NCBI GenBank assembly: GCA_030833315.1
Contig: JAURHM010000037.1
Span: 1 to 33,833, forward strand
Origin: Burkholderiales bacterium
Lineage (GTDB): Bacteria > Pseudomonadota > Gammaproteobacteria > Burkholderiales > SG8-41
Length of the DNA: 33,833 nucleotides
Reading direction: 5' to 3'
Below the pieces are notes generated by a model. The model made no database searches, had not been told where the DNA came from, and saw only the letters and a program-made list of their open reading frames with translations. This document shows positions 8,305 to 16,927 of the stretch, one piece after another. The position numbers and the translations under genes were made by a program. Positions within the stretch are counted from its first letter, which is position 1. Each line of letters starts with the position of its first letter.

Positions 8305-9699
8305 ATGACCACCCTCGCACAAGGCCTCGGCCACTGGGTCGCTGACCTTCGCTACGAAGACCTGCCGCCCGAAGTTGTTCACCAGGCCAAGCGCATGATT
8401 GTCGACACGCTGGGCTGTGCGCTCGGCGGTTATGAAAGTGAACCGACGCGCATCGCGCTGGCGCAGGCCGCCACCGTCACCAGCACCGAGCCGGCCACCA
8501 TTCTGTGCACCGGGCAGCAGACGAGTCCTGATCTTGCGGTGTTCACCAACGGCGTGATGATCCGCTATCTCGATTTCAATGACGGTTACATCGGCCGCGA
8601 AGCCGGGCATCCCAGCGACAGCATTGCCGCGCTGCTTTCTGCCGCCGAAATCGGCAAGGCCGACGGGCGCGAGCTGATCGTCGCCACGGTGATTGCCTAT
8701 GAAATGTTCTGCCGCATGTGCGACATCGTGAACTTCAAGCCCATGGGATTTGATCACACCACGATCGGTGCGATGGCCAGCGTTCTCGGCGCCGCGCGGC
8801 TGATGAAGCTCGACCGCGAACAGATTGCAACTGCACTGAGCATTACAGTAGCCGCGAACGTCGCGCTGTATCAGACGCGCATCGGCAATGTGTCGATGTG
8901 GAAGGGCTGTGCTTATGCCAACGCCAGCCGCAACGCGATTTTTTTTGCGCAGATGGCGAAACGCGGTATGACAGGTCCCGATCCGGTGTTCGAGGGGCGT
9001 GGCGGTTATTTTGTTGCGGTGACCCGTCAGCCGTTTGAGCTCGCGCCATTCGGCGGCAAGGGCAACCCCTCGTTCAGAATCATGGATTGCCTGATCAAGC
9101 GTTATCCGCTGGGCCAGTATTCGCAATCGGTGGTGCACGCTGCGCTGGAAGCGCGCAAGAAGGTGAAGAACATCGACGACATTGCCGAAATCCACGTGCG
9201 TACGCTACATACCGCGATTGAAATGATGGCCGGTGACCCTGACAAATGGAAACCCGCCAACCGAGAAACCGCCGACCACAGCATGCCGTATACGGCGGCT
9301 GTCGCGCTCAAATACGGCTCGGTCGATATTTCTTATTTCGATGATCCCTATCTGCATGATCCGGCGCTGCTCGATCTGGTCGGTAAAATCCAATGCACCG
9401 TGTCCGAAGAGGCCAACAGCCGCGAGCCCGAAGCGATGCTTTGCGACATGGATGTTGTGCTGAAGAACGGAAAGCGCGAGGCGATTCGTGTTGAATATCA
9501 CCGGGGGCACCCGAAGAACCCGATGAGCGACGCCGAGATCGAGGAGAAATTCCGTCCGCTGGCGGCCAGCGTACTGGCGCCGCAGAAAATCGATGCATTG
9601 CTGAAACAGCTGTGGGCGCTGGAGCAGTTGCCGGCGATGAAACCCTTGTTTGAGTTGACGAAAATAAGCCGATCCGCATCAGGAGAAAAAGATGTTTGA
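8305..9699 (+). CDS. MmgE/PrpD-family protein
   Basis: A 464-residue soluble protein. The N-terminal half shows the family motif AKRMIVDTLGCALGG (about 29-43) and then the HPSDSIAALLSAAEIG helix start, typical of the MmgE/PrpD fold. The family includes 2-methylcitrate dehydratase (PrpD), cis-aconitate decarboxylase and iminodisuccinate epimerase. No methylcitrate-cycle genes are adjacent, so I do not assign PrpD activity. The last 8 nt overlap the next gene, a Bug receptor, so the enzyme and the receptor are probably made together. By inference the enzyme acts on a tricarboxylate or dicarboxylate-like ligand handled by that receptor. Confidence 0.92.
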   Translation: MTTLAQGLGHWVADLRYEDLPPEVVHQAKRMIVDTLGCALGGYESEPTRIALAQAATVTSTEPATILCTGQQTSPDLAVFTNGVMIRYLDFNDGYIGREAGHPSDSIAALLSAAEIGKADGRELIVATVIAYEMFCRMCDIVNFKPMGFDHTTIGAMASVLGAARLMKLDREQIATALSITVAANVALYQTRIGNVSMWKGCAYANASRNAIFFAQMAKRGMTGPDPVFEGRGGYFVAVTRQPFELAPFGGKGNPSFRIMDCLIKRYPLGQYSQSVVHAALEARKKVKNIDDIAEIHVRTLHTAIEMMAGDPDKWKPANRETADHSMPYTAAVALKYGSVDISYFDDPYLHDPALLDLVGKIQCTVSEEANSREPEAMLCDMDVVLKNGKREAIRVEYHRGHPKNPMSDAEIEEKFRPLAASVLAPQKIDALLKQLWALEQLPAMKPLFELTKISRSASGEKDV

Positions 9700-10675
9700 A
9701 AACAGACATTTATTGACTGCCGCCGCGATGCTGTGCGCGCTCGCATCTGCTTTGCCTGCGCAGGCTGCAGGGGGTGACGATTACCCGACGCGTCCGGTGC
9801 GCCTGCTGGTGCCGAATCCGCCCGGTGGCGGCAGCGACGCGGTCGCGCGCATCGTTGCGCAGAAACTCGGCGAACGCATGCAGCAGCAGTTCGTGGTCGA
9901 CAACCGTGCGGGCGGCGGCGGCATCATCGCCAATGAAACCGTGGCACGCGCCAATCCCGACGGCTACACGCTGCTGCTGGCTTTCATCGGCCCGGTGGCG
10001 ATCAGCCCGGCGCTGACCAAAGTGTCCTACGATTCTTTGAAGGATTTCGCGCCAGTCGCACTGGTCGCGGCCGGACAGTACATGCTGGTCCTGCATCCTT
10101 CGGTGCCGGCAAAATCGCTCAAGGATTTTGTCGCCTACGCCAAAGCGAATCCCGGCAGGATCAATTACGCCTCTGCGGGTAACGGTTCGCCGCTGCATCT
10201 CGCAGCCGAACTGTTCAAGGCGCGCGCCGGCGTCAACATGGTTCATGTGCCGTATAAGGGCGGCGGTCCGGCGACGGCCGCGATTCTTGCGGGTGAAGTG
10301 CAGGCAGTGTTCGGCAGCCTGACTTCGGTGGTGCCGCAGATCAAGGCGGGCAAACTCACACCCATCGGCGTCACCGGCGCCAACCGTTCAACGCTGGCGC
10401 CTGAATATCCGACGATCGCCGAACTGGGTTATCCCGGATTTGAAATGACGTCGTGGTATGGCGTGCTGCTGCCGGCAAAATCGCCGCAAATGGTGACCGC
10501 CAAACTCAATGCCGGCATTAACGAAGCACTGGCTTCGAAGGACGTCATCGACAACCTGAAGCGTCAGGGCCTGGACGGCACCGGCGGTACGCCGGAAGTG
10601 TTTGCAGCGCACATCAGGAGCGAACTGGCGAAGTGGGCGAAGGTCGTCAAGGACGCCGGTATCAAGGCGGATTAA
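9692..10675 (+). CDS. Bug/TctC-family periplasmic substrate-binding protein
   Basis: A 327-residue receptor with a signal peptide ending near AQAAG. The diagnostic segments are RLLVPNPPGGGSDAVAR, VVDNRAGGGGIIA, PDGYTLLL, HVPYKGGGPATAA and the C-terminal LAKWAKVVKDAGIK. It binds a small ligand, probably a carboxylate, in the periplasm, and there are no TctA/TctB genes nearby. An AGGAG at 9681-9685 precedes the ATG with good spacing, and the start overlaps the MmgE/PrpD stop by 8 nt. It is full length and is a useful reference for the internally deleted Bug gene at 14373. Confidence 0.95.
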   Translation: MFENRHLLTAAAMLCALASALPAQAAGGDDYPTRPVRLLVPNPPGGGSDAVARIVAQKLGERMQQQFVVDNRAGGGGIIANETVARANPDGYTLLLAFIGPVAISPALTKVSYDSLKDFAPVALVAAGQYMLVLHPSVPAKSLKDFVAYAKANPGRINYASAGNGSPLHLAAELFKARAGVNMVHVPYKGGGPATAAILAGEVQAVFGSLTSVVPQIKAGKLTPIGVTGANRSTLAPEYPTIAELGYPGFEMTSWYGVLLPAKSPQMVTAKLNAGINEALASKDVIDNLKRQGLDGTGGTPEVFAAHIRSELAKWAKVVKDAGIKAD

Positions 10676-10702
10676 CCGCAGGAATGACATCAGGAGTGTG
10701 AG

Positions 10703-10888
10703 ATGCCCGAAGACCCGAGAAATTGCGGCAGCATCGCTTGCATCATCAACGCCGAAGGTTACTGCTGGTGCGGTCTGAAATGGGACGGCTGGAAAATGGT
10801 GCGTGCGCCACTGCAACCGTTGCCCGAAGCACCTGCTGCCAAGACGCCGGTGCGAAAGCCGGAGCGCAATTCGAAGTCAGTGCCTTAA
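10703..10888 (+). CDS. Small Cys-containing protein, unknown
   Basis: A 61-residue product with no family that I recognise. It has four cysteines near the N-terminus (C8, C13, C21, C23; spacing C-x4-C-x7-C-x-C) within NCGSIACIINAEGYCWCG, followed by a Trp/Lys segment and a Pro/Lys-rich tail. The cysteine pattern could bind zinc or a metal cluster, but this is inference. AGGAG at 10692-10696 lies 6 nt before the ATG, and the gene starts 27 nt after the Bug gene, so it is probably the third gene of that operon. It overlaps the convergent PAP2 stop by 4 nt. Confidence 0.65.
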   Translation: MPEDPRNCGSIACIINAEGYCWCGLKWDGWKMVRAPLQPLPEAPAAKTPVRKPERNSKSVP

Positions 10889-11634
10889 CGGGAGGCGGTT
10901 TGGCCGCCCGACACAGCAGCGGCCTTGGCGGAGTATTCGAATATCCAATGATTGATCAGAGCCACCATCCAGCAGATCAGCCCGGCCCAGAACACATGGC
11001 TCGGGTAATGCGCGCCGCGCAGCACTTGCGCGATGCCGCAGACCAGGCCTAACAGGAAAGCTGCCGCAAAAATCCGCCGGCCCCGTCGTTGCGTCTGTGC
11101 CGATACTGCAAACAGTAAGGGCAGGGCCAGTCCGAGAAAGGCGTATCCGGCGGAAGCATGGCCGCTGGGGAAACAATGTCCGGCGCCGCCGTCGCTGAGA
11201 CCCCAAGCCCAATGCGACACATATTGCGCGACGCCGCCGAATTCCGCGAGATCCCAGGGGCAACTGGTCAGGCTCATATGTTTGAGCCAGTTGACCGCCA
11301 ACAGCGAAGCTGTGACGCCGGCGAGTATTTCCACGCGCTGCCGCTGTGTGACGCTGCGCAGGAAACCGAAGGGTTTCCATACCGCGAGCACAAGTGCGAA
11401 ATAGGCCAGTGTGGATATTCGCCGCAGCCCGTCGTGCAGCACCACGCACAGCCACCAGTCGTTCTGAAGCGCAAAGCCGTGGCTGTCGGCTAGTTGTTTG
11501 ACGACCCAGCTGTCGGCGCCGGTTGATTCCCAGAGCAAGATAAAGCCCAACCAGAGCCAGGAGATTGCCAGTATCGGCGGTGCGCCGGCATTTCCTGCAT
11601 CAAGGGAGTGACGTGCGTGTGCCTTCATCCGCAT
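10885..11634 (-). CDS. PAP2-family phosphatase (membrane), lipid-modification type
   Basis: An integral membrane protein with about six hydrophobic segments. The second and third phosphatase motifs are present as CFPSGHASAGYAF and RGAHYPSHVFWAG. The first motif reads KHMSLTSCPWDL, with Cys where the KX6RP type has Arg; this CPWDL version is seen in many Gram-negative PAP2 proteins. Such enzymes dephosphorylate lipid phosphates, including undecaprenyl-PP or lipid A. The start is ambiguous: ATGs occur at 11664, 11634 and 11628, and an AGG lies about 9 nt before 11628. All overlap the 3' end of the EptA-type gene by 29-65 nt, so the pair is probably translationally coupled and acts on the same envelope lipids. 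Confidence 0.85.
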   Translation of the reverse strand: MRMKAHARHSLDAGNAGAPPILAISWLWLGFILLWESTGADSWVVKQLADSHGFALQNDWWLCVVLHDGLRRISTLAYFALVLAVWKPFGFLRSVTQRQRVEILAGVTASLLAVNWLKHMSLTSCPWDLAEFGGVAQYVSHWAWGLSDGGAGHCFPSGHASAGYAFLGLALPLLFAVSAQTQRRGRRIFAAAFLLGLVCGIAQVLRGAHYPSHVFWAGLICWMVALINHWIFEYSAKAAAVSGGQTASR

Positions 11635-13261
11635 AGACCTGTTTTTTTGCCGGTTTTGCTTCATTCAGGATGTCTTTGAGCGGACGGTAGGTTTCCGACT
11701 CGATCTCGAAAAATCCGAGGATGGTGTGGAAGACATTGTCGTGACTGAAGCGCATTTTGCTTTTCTCGCGCAGCGCTGAAGGGGTGACGGCGTGAAAATT
11801 CCTGCCGAACCACATCACCGCCGGCACATGGAGTTGGGCCTCGGGTGCGATCGACTTGGGCATGCCGTGAAGATAAATCCCGTTTTCACCCAGCGATTCG
11901 CCGTGATCGCTGACGTAAAACAGCGCGGTCTCAAACCGGCTGTCGTTTTTCTTCAGCAGTTCGATGGCTTTTGCGAGGAAATGATCGGTATAGAGTATGG
12001 CGTTATCGTAGGCATTGACGATTTCTTCGCGGCTGCAGCGGCTGAGGTCGCTTTCCTTGCAGGCGGGCTTGAACTTCTCGAAGGCCGGCGGATAACGTTT
12101 GTAGTAAGCCGGTCCGTGATTGCCCATCTGGTGCAGCACGATCAGGATGTCGCCTCGCGGATGGAGATCGATATACTGCTGCAAGCCGGCGAGCATGCCT
12201 TCATCGCGACACTCCGTGTCACAGACCGGATTGATTTTCGGCGAGCGGAAATCCTCATACTGCACGCGGCTCGCGACGCCTTTTGAATCCGAATTGTTGT
12301 CTCGCCACAGCACATTGACCCCGCTGCGCTGCAGAACATCCAAAAGGTTCTCCTGCTTGTTGATTTCCAGTGTGCTCTTGGTTTCCCCGTCGAGCATGAA
12401 CATGCAGGGTACCGAAACCGCTGTGGATGTACCGCAGGCCTGGAAATTGGAAGCACTGAATACGTTCAGTTGCCGCAAGCGTGGATTGGTGTCGCGCTCG
12501 TAGCCGTTTAGTGAGAAATGATCCGCACGCGCCGTTTCGCCGACGACCAGGATCACCAGTTCACGCGTCAGATCGGTCGGCGGAATCACGGCATCAGCGC
12601 CGACAACGACCATCGGCCGGTTCGATGTCGATTCAAAAGACTGCCGGGCAAACTTCATGGCTGAGCTCATGAAATAAACCGGGTTCGCGCGCTGCCGCAG
12701 TTCCTTGTGTTCCCGCAGAAACGACGCATAAAAGCTGCCGAACAGCAGTACGGTGCCGATCACCAGCGCCAGCGTGATACCCAGAAGTTTCAGGCGCGCA
12801 ACACTTTCCTTGCGCCAGCCGCGCCATTGCACCGGCACCCGGGCGACCGCAGCGGCGGGCGCGATGCCCAGCAGCCCGATATAAACCATCAGCTTCAGGC
12901 TGAACAGATCCAGCGCTTCCGCAGTGTTGGTGTGAGCGACATTGCGCAGCATGTCGTCGCTGATGATCACGCCGTAGTTGTCCATGAAGTAGGCGGCCAG
13001 CGAGGACAGCAGCAACAGCGTGATCAGCACCGGTTTTGTGCTGCCCTTGAAACACAGCAGACCCAGCATCAGGACCGTCACACCGCCGACGGTCAGGACC
13101 AGCGACAGCACAGCCGGCGCATTGGCCGTGCTCAGCGGGTAGATTTCCAGCACGCGGCGGACCATGGAACCGTTGCTGAAGGCAAGCAGGAACGCCGTAA
13201 CCGCCAGTATCAGCGTGTTGGTCGTGAAGCCGGTTACTGCAGAAAATGAAAAACGCTTCAT
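11600..13261 (-). CDS. eptA: Phosphoethanolamine transferase, EptA-like (lipid A)
   Basis: A 553-residue protein with five N-terminal membrane helices (to about residue 185) and a periplasmic sulfatase-like domain. Catalytic features are VVGETARADHFS (Glu242), NFQACGTSTAVSVPCMF with the nucleophile Thr280 flanked by cysteines C276 and C286, and FYVSDHGESLG near residue 450 with the Asp/His zinc ligands. EptA-type enzymes transfer phosphoethanolamine from phosphatidylethanolamine to lipid A phosphates and can raise polymyxin tolerance. The sequence also fits related Opg/Cpt transferases, so the acceptor is inferred. It is followed by the overlapping PAP2 gene. Upstream, a TATAAA at 13447-13452 sits beside a perfect 12-bp palindrome. 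Confidence 0.9.
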   Translation of the reverse strand: MKRFSFSAVTGFTTNTLILAVTAFLLAFSNGSMVRRVLEIYPLSTANAPAVLSLVLTVGGVTVLMLGLLCFKGSTKPVLITLLLLSSLAAYFMDNYGVIISDDMLRNVAHTNTAEALDLFSLKLMVYIGLLGIAPAAAVARVPVQWRGWRKESVARLKLLGITLALVIGTVLLFGSFYASFLREHKELRQRANPVYFMSSAMKFARQSFESTSNRPMVVVGADAVIPPTDLTRELVILVVGETARADHFSLNGYERDTNPRLRQLNVFSASNFQACGTSTAVSVPCMFMLDGETKSTLEINKQENLLDVLQRSGVNVLWRDNNSDSKGVASRVQYEDFRSPKINPVCDTECRDEGMLAGLQQYIDLHPRGDILIVLHQMGNHGPAYYKRYPPAFEKFKPACKESDLSRCSREEIVNAYDNAILYTDHFLAKAIELLKKNDSRFETALFYVSDHGESLGENGIYLHGMPKSIAPEAQLHVPAVMWFGRNFHAVTPSALREKSKMRFSHDNVFHTILGFFEIESETYRPLKDILNEAKPAKKQVYADEGTRTSLP

Positions 13262-13639
13262 TCAGGGATTTACCAGTCGTTGTTTTTCGTCGCCCGATGA
13301 TGGCCTGCGGATGGTTAGCGGGAAGATTGCAGCCGACTATTACGTAATTGGATGATGATCAAGGACAGCAGGCTACGCCGTTGCGTGTGAAGAATTAGTT
13401 AATGGACAAGGCGGCTGTAAACCGGAAAACAGTGCAAAAAAAGGGTTTTATAGCCATTAATGGCATTAAATGTCGTTTGCAGCGTAGTTGATGCTGCGTC
13501 ATAAGGTATTTGAAGTCACTTACCCGGGAGTCGCTGTCAAAGATCCCGGTTGTTCGACCTGGTTCCCCATAAACCGTATTAACCCCTAAGATGCATGATT
13601 TCCTGATCGCTTCATCCGGAGAACCTTGAGGTGAAGGGC
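13262..13639. other. Intergenic region with perfect 12-bp palindrome
   Basis: This 378-nt stretch separates eptA (minus) from a membrane-protein gene (plus). It contains the perfect palindrome GCCATTAATGGC at 13453-13464, immediately next to TTTATA at 13447-13452. On the minus strand the latter reads TATAAA and could be a -10 box for eptA, with a long leader. No good -35 element is seen at standard spacing. No gene is supported here. Confidence 0.4.
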
Positions 13640-14279
13640 ATGGATCTCCTGAACATGGTGAAACACCCCGCCGTCCAGCAATGGCTGACGCAGTCGATGG
13701 TGATTTTTTCTGGTGGCCGGACTGGCCTTGCTGGTCTTTGGCGTCAGCCTGATCGTCAATAGCGATGGAGCACTGCGCCTGATCGCCACCCTCAATCGCT
13801 GGGTGTCGATGCGTGCGGCCACCAAGCCGCTGGAAATCGTCCGTGATACCCAACCGCTGGTGCAGAGGTACCGCTACTGGTTTGCCGCGATTTTTATCGT
13901 CGGCGGTGGTTTTGCGCTTTACGGTCTGCTGCTGCAGTTCAATGCGGCTGCGATGATCCGCATAATGGGCCTGATGGGCTGGCCCGGTGATGTTTCCTAC
14001 CTTCTGGTCGATTCCCTGCGCATGCTGCTGATCGTTGGCAATGCGCTGGCTGTGGTTGCGGGAATCCTCCTGGCACTGTTCCCCGGGCAGGTTGCGGAGC
14101 TGGAGGCGCGTGTCGGCGGCTGGGTCTCTGTCCGCAAGGCGACCAGGGGTGCCGATGACATGAAGGTCAAGCTGGATCCGCTGGTTGCGATTTGCCCGCG
14201 GGCCATCGGCGTGACGGTGATTCTCATCGGGCTGGCGCTGATCGGCACCTTCGGGCTTATGGCCCAGCGGGTCTTGTAA
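13640..14279 (+). pseudogene. Predicted membrane protein with apparent frameshift
   Basis: An ATG at 13640 with GAGG at 13628-13631 opens a frame beginning MDLLNMVKHPAVQQWLTQSM. This frame breaks shortly after a run of six T's at 13704-13709. Removing one T joins it directly to the long open frame that continues LVAGLALLVFGVSLIVN to a stop at 14277-14279. The joined product is about 212 residues with roughly four hydrophobic segments. One of them spans the repair point, which supports the join. The family is unknown to me. The lesion could be a sequencing or assembly error in the homopolymer, a real mutation or, less likely, programmed slippage. Without the join, a GTG at 13713 would give a shortened protein. 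Confidence 0.75.
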
Positions 14280-14372
14280 TTCCGGGGCGCGCACAATCCG
14301 GCCGGGAACGGCTATAGCGGCGCTGACGGCAATAAAAAGACAGGCCGTCTCACCCACCGTAGGATTGGTTCG

Positions 14373-15269
14373 ATGATCAGTGCAAGTCTTGCAGCGCTCG
14401 CGATACTGAGCGCCACTTTCCTCGGTCTTGCTGCCGACACTAACGCCCAGGCCGACAAATATCCGGAGCGTCCGATCCGCTGGATCGTGCCGTATCCGCC
14501 TGCCGGCACCACCGACATCCTCGCCCGCAAAATCGCGATCAAGGCGATTCCCGACGGCTATACCGTGTTCCTGGTCAATCCCGCGAATGCCATCAACGCC
14601 ACGCTTTGCAGCAAACTGCCCTTCAACTTCCTGAAGGACATGGACGGCGTCGCGGGCATCGTCCGCGTACCGAACATGATGGTGGTCACCCGCGACCTGC
14701 CGGCGAAATCGGTGCCGGAATTCATCGATTACGCGAAAAGGAATCCCGGCAAGGTGAACATGGCTTCTTCGGGCAGCGGCACTTTGGTGCATCTGACCGG
14801 CGAACTGTTCAAGGCTGCCACCGGCCTTGATTTGCTGCACGTGCCGTTCAAGGGCGCGGGCCCGGCGTTGATCGAACTGGTCAACGGCCGCAACGTGCAG
14901 GTCATTTTTGACAACATGCCGTCGTCGATCGGTCATGTGCGGTCCGGAACGCTGCGCGCGCTGGGGGTGACCACCGCCAAACGCAGCAGCGCGCTGCCGG
15001 ATGTACCGACGATTGCCGAAACCATTCCCGGCTTCGAAGCCAGCGCCTGGTTTGGAATGAGCGTGCCCAAGGGTGTGCCGCCGGCAATCATCGCCAAACT
15101 CAACAAGGCGATGAATGACGGACTCAACGATCCGAAAATGCGCGCGCGGCTTGCTGAGCTCGGCGGCGATCCGATGATCGGTACGCCAAAGGATTTCTGG
15201 CAGATTCATGCCATGGAGACCGGGAAGTGGGCGAAAGCCGTGAAGATTTCCGGCGCCAAAGTCGAATAA
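14373..15269 (+). CDS. Bug/TctC-family receptor with internal deletion
   Basis: The 298-residue product has a signal peptide, the family start RWIVPYPPAGTTDILAR and, later, HVPFKGAGPALIELVNG, GFEASAWFGMSVP and a C-terminal GKWAKAVKISG. Between ILAR and PDGYT there are only seven residues (KIAIKAI), whereas the receptor at 9692 has 35 residues there. About 28 residues, which normally include the conserved NRPGAGGNIG ligand loop, are missing in frame. The open frame is otherwise intact. It may be a decaying gene, a receptor with an altered pocket or an assembly artefact. A strong terminator follows the stop, and the upstream neighbour is the frameshifted membrane protein. Confidence 0.85.
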   Translation: MISASLAALAILSATFLGLAADTNAQADKYPERPIRWIVPYPPAGTTDILARKIAIKAIPDGYTVFLVNPANAINATLCSKLPFNFLKDMDGVAGIVRVPNMMVVTRDLPAKSVPEFIDYAKRNPGKVNMASSGSGTLVHLTGELFKAATGLDLLHVPFKGAGPALIELVNGRNVQVIFDNMPSSIGHVRSGTLRALGVTTAKRSSALPDVPTIAETIPGFEASAWFGMSVPKGVPPAIIAKLNKAMNDGLNDPKMRARLAELGGDPMIGTPKDFWQIHAMETGKWAKAVKISGAKVE

Positions 15270-15285
15270 CCGCGCCGCACCCGTT

Positions 15286-15316
15286 GAAAACGGAGCTACA
15301 GTGCTCCGTTTTTTTA
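15286..15316 (+). terminator. Rho-independent terminator after Bug gene
   Basis: An 8-bp stem AACGGAGC (15289-15296) and GCTCCGTT (15303-15310) with a six-base loop is followed by a T run through 15315. Upstream A's extend the stem. It sits 17 nt after the receptor stop on the plus strand. Confidence 0.9.
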
Positions 15317-15479
15317 TTGCTGCGCCGCTCCAGGGCAGCGTCTGCCGGCGGGTTGTCGCCGCGTAGCAACAGCACGTCCTCATCACCTCAGCCATTAACA
15401 AACGCTTACAAACTCTTACAAAATCCCCGGTGAACAGCGCTTAACCTTCGTGTCCAATAAGCACGAGGAGAAAGCCGAT

Positions 15480-15734
15480 ATGAACAAACCCGTCCGAGTA
15501 TTACGAGTGCTATTGATCGCATCCGCACTGGCTGCCCTGAGTGGCTGCGTCGCGGTGCCGGCCCAGCCCGGTTTCTATGAGCCGGCGCCCGTGGTCTATG
15601 TGCCTGCGCCGTTGTACTACGGTCCGCCTCTGGTTTACGGCCCGACTTATTTCGGTCCGTCCATCCACCTTGGATACTCCCGCGGCTGGGCTGGCCGCGG
15701 TTATTACGGCGGACATGGTCGTGGTCGCCGTTAA
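15480..15734 (+). CDS. Small Tyr/Gly/Pro-rich lipoprotein
   Basis: An 84-residue protein that begins MNKPVRVLRVLLIASALAAL and has a lipobox LSGC, so it should be lipidated and placed in the cell envelope. The mature part is rich in Pro, Tyr and Gly (for example VVYVPAPLYYGPP) and ends in a Gly/Arg-rich tail. Such low-complexity lipoproteins are common in Burkholderiales and have no known function. GAGGAG at 15465-15470 lies 9 nt before the ATG, which decides the start over an upstream in-frame GTG. The next gene probably overlaps its end. Confidence 0.8.
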   Translation: MNKPVRVLRVLLIASALAALSGCVAVPAQPGFYEPAPVVYVPAPLYYGPPLVYGPTYFGPSIHLGYSRGWAGRGYYGGHGRGRR

Positions 15735-16827
15735 ATCTGCGCTGCACCGTATGCTGATTGCAACGGCCGTGCTGCTGGTGCCGCTGGCCATGGCACTGCC
15801 GGCGGCAGCGCAGGTCAGTATCGAGATGGCGATCCCCGGTGCGCGCATCGGTATTTTCCAGCCGGTTCATCCTGATCTGGTGCCGGTACCCGGCTATCCG
15901 GTGTATTACGCGCCGCACGCCCGGGTGAACTACTTTTTTTATGACGGTTTTTACTGGGTGTTCCAGGACGAGCGCTGGTATCGCAGCGCCTGGCATGACG
16001 GCCCCTGGGACCGCATTGATCCCTATGACGTACCGTTGTTCGTGCTGCGGATTCCCGTGTATTACTACGTCAATCCGCCGGTGTATTTCCACGGCTGGGC
16101 TGTCAGCGCACCGCCGCGCTGGGATTTGTATTGGGGCACGCGCTGGGCCGAGCACCGCCGAGGCTGGGATCACTGGGATCATCGTGCCGTGGTGCGCGCC
16201 GCGTCACCGGAATACCAGCGCTACTATTCCGGCGACCGTTATCCGCGTCGCGAACACCACAACGAAGTGCGTGAACAGTATTACCGCGATCAACCGCGGG
16301 AAACGACGCTGCGCCGGCAGCCACCGGAGCGCCCGGCAGCGAATGCACCGGTTCAGCAGCAGCCGTCTGCGCCGGCGCGTCGCGAAGCGCCGCATCCGCA
16401 ATATCCGCAGCATGAGCGTCATGAAGTGCGCGGTCATGAATCGCGTGGAAATGATATGCGCAACCATGAGGTGCGCCGTTACGCGACAGGCCCGCAGGTC
16501 GTGCAGACAGCACCGCGCGAACAGCTTGTGCAGGAGTCGTTCAGGTCTTTGGTCAGGGCGGAAGACCGGCGCGCGCCCGCTGCCCCCGTAACGGTAACGC
16601 CTGTCCCGCAAGTTCCGAGCGTGCAAAGCCCGCGTGAAGACCGGCAACGTCCGGCACAAACCTCGCCACAATTTCGTGCGCCGCAGGCTTTTGAGCCGCG
16701 TGCAATGGCGCGGCACGATAGTAGTCCGAGTGAATCGCCGCGGTTGCGCGCGCCGCCGGGCCGCGAACACGAAAGTCAGGGCAGGGTTCAGGGCCGGCTC
16801 CGTAGCCCGCAGGACAGGGGGCGCTGA
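15715..16827 (+). CDS. Exported aromatic-rich protein, unknown function
   Basis: From the ATG at 15715 the product is about 370 residues; an alternative ATG is at 15751. A hydrophobic signal segment (MLIATAVLLVPLAMALPAAA) ends in an Ala-rich cleavage site. The first 150 mature residues are dense in Tyr, Trp, His and Pro, with RVNYFFYDGFYWVFQ and DPYDVPLFVLRIPVYYY. The second half is low-complexity, rich in Arg, Gln, Pro, Glu and His, and probably disordered. I do not recognise a named family, though similar exported proteins occur in betaproteobacteria. It overlaps the lipoprotein gene by 20 nt if the first ATG is used, suggesting coupling in a two-gene operon. Confidence 0.75.
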   Translation: MVVVAVKSALHRMLIATAVLLVPLAMALPAAAQVSIEMAIPGARIGIFQPVHPDLVPVPGYPVYYAPHARVNYFFYDGFYWVFQDERWYRSAWHDGPWDRIDPYDVPLFVLRIPVYYYVNPPVYFHGWAVSAPPRWDLYWGTRWAEHRRGWDHWDHRAVVRAASPEYQRYYSGDRYPRREHHNEVREQYYRDQPRETTLRRQPPERPAANAPVQQQPSAPARREAPHPQYPQHERHEVRGHESRGNDMRNHEVRRYATGPQVVQTAPREQLVQESFRSLVRAEDRRAPAAPVTVTPVPQVPSVQSPREDRQRPAQTSPQFRAPQAFEPRAMARHDSSPSESPRLRAPPGREHESQGRVQGRLRSPQDRGR

Positions 16828-16927
16828 AACCACGGCAGTTTGCTGCGGAGGGGAATTGCCGCTTGTATGATCCGCCGTGTAACCCGGTTATGGGTTTTCA
16901 TTACACACGGATATCCCGGGCGGAACA

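Noticed and set aside
13395-15401. Minus-strand open frame of 668 codons
   Set aside because: It lies opposite a membrane protein and a Bug receptor with recognisable motifs. Its translation is low-complexity, Gln/His/Arg-rich, as expected from an antisense shadow.
15450-15480. GTG start 10 codons before the lipoprotein ATG
   Set aside because: The GAGGAG site lies between the two codons, so it serves the ATG at 15480.
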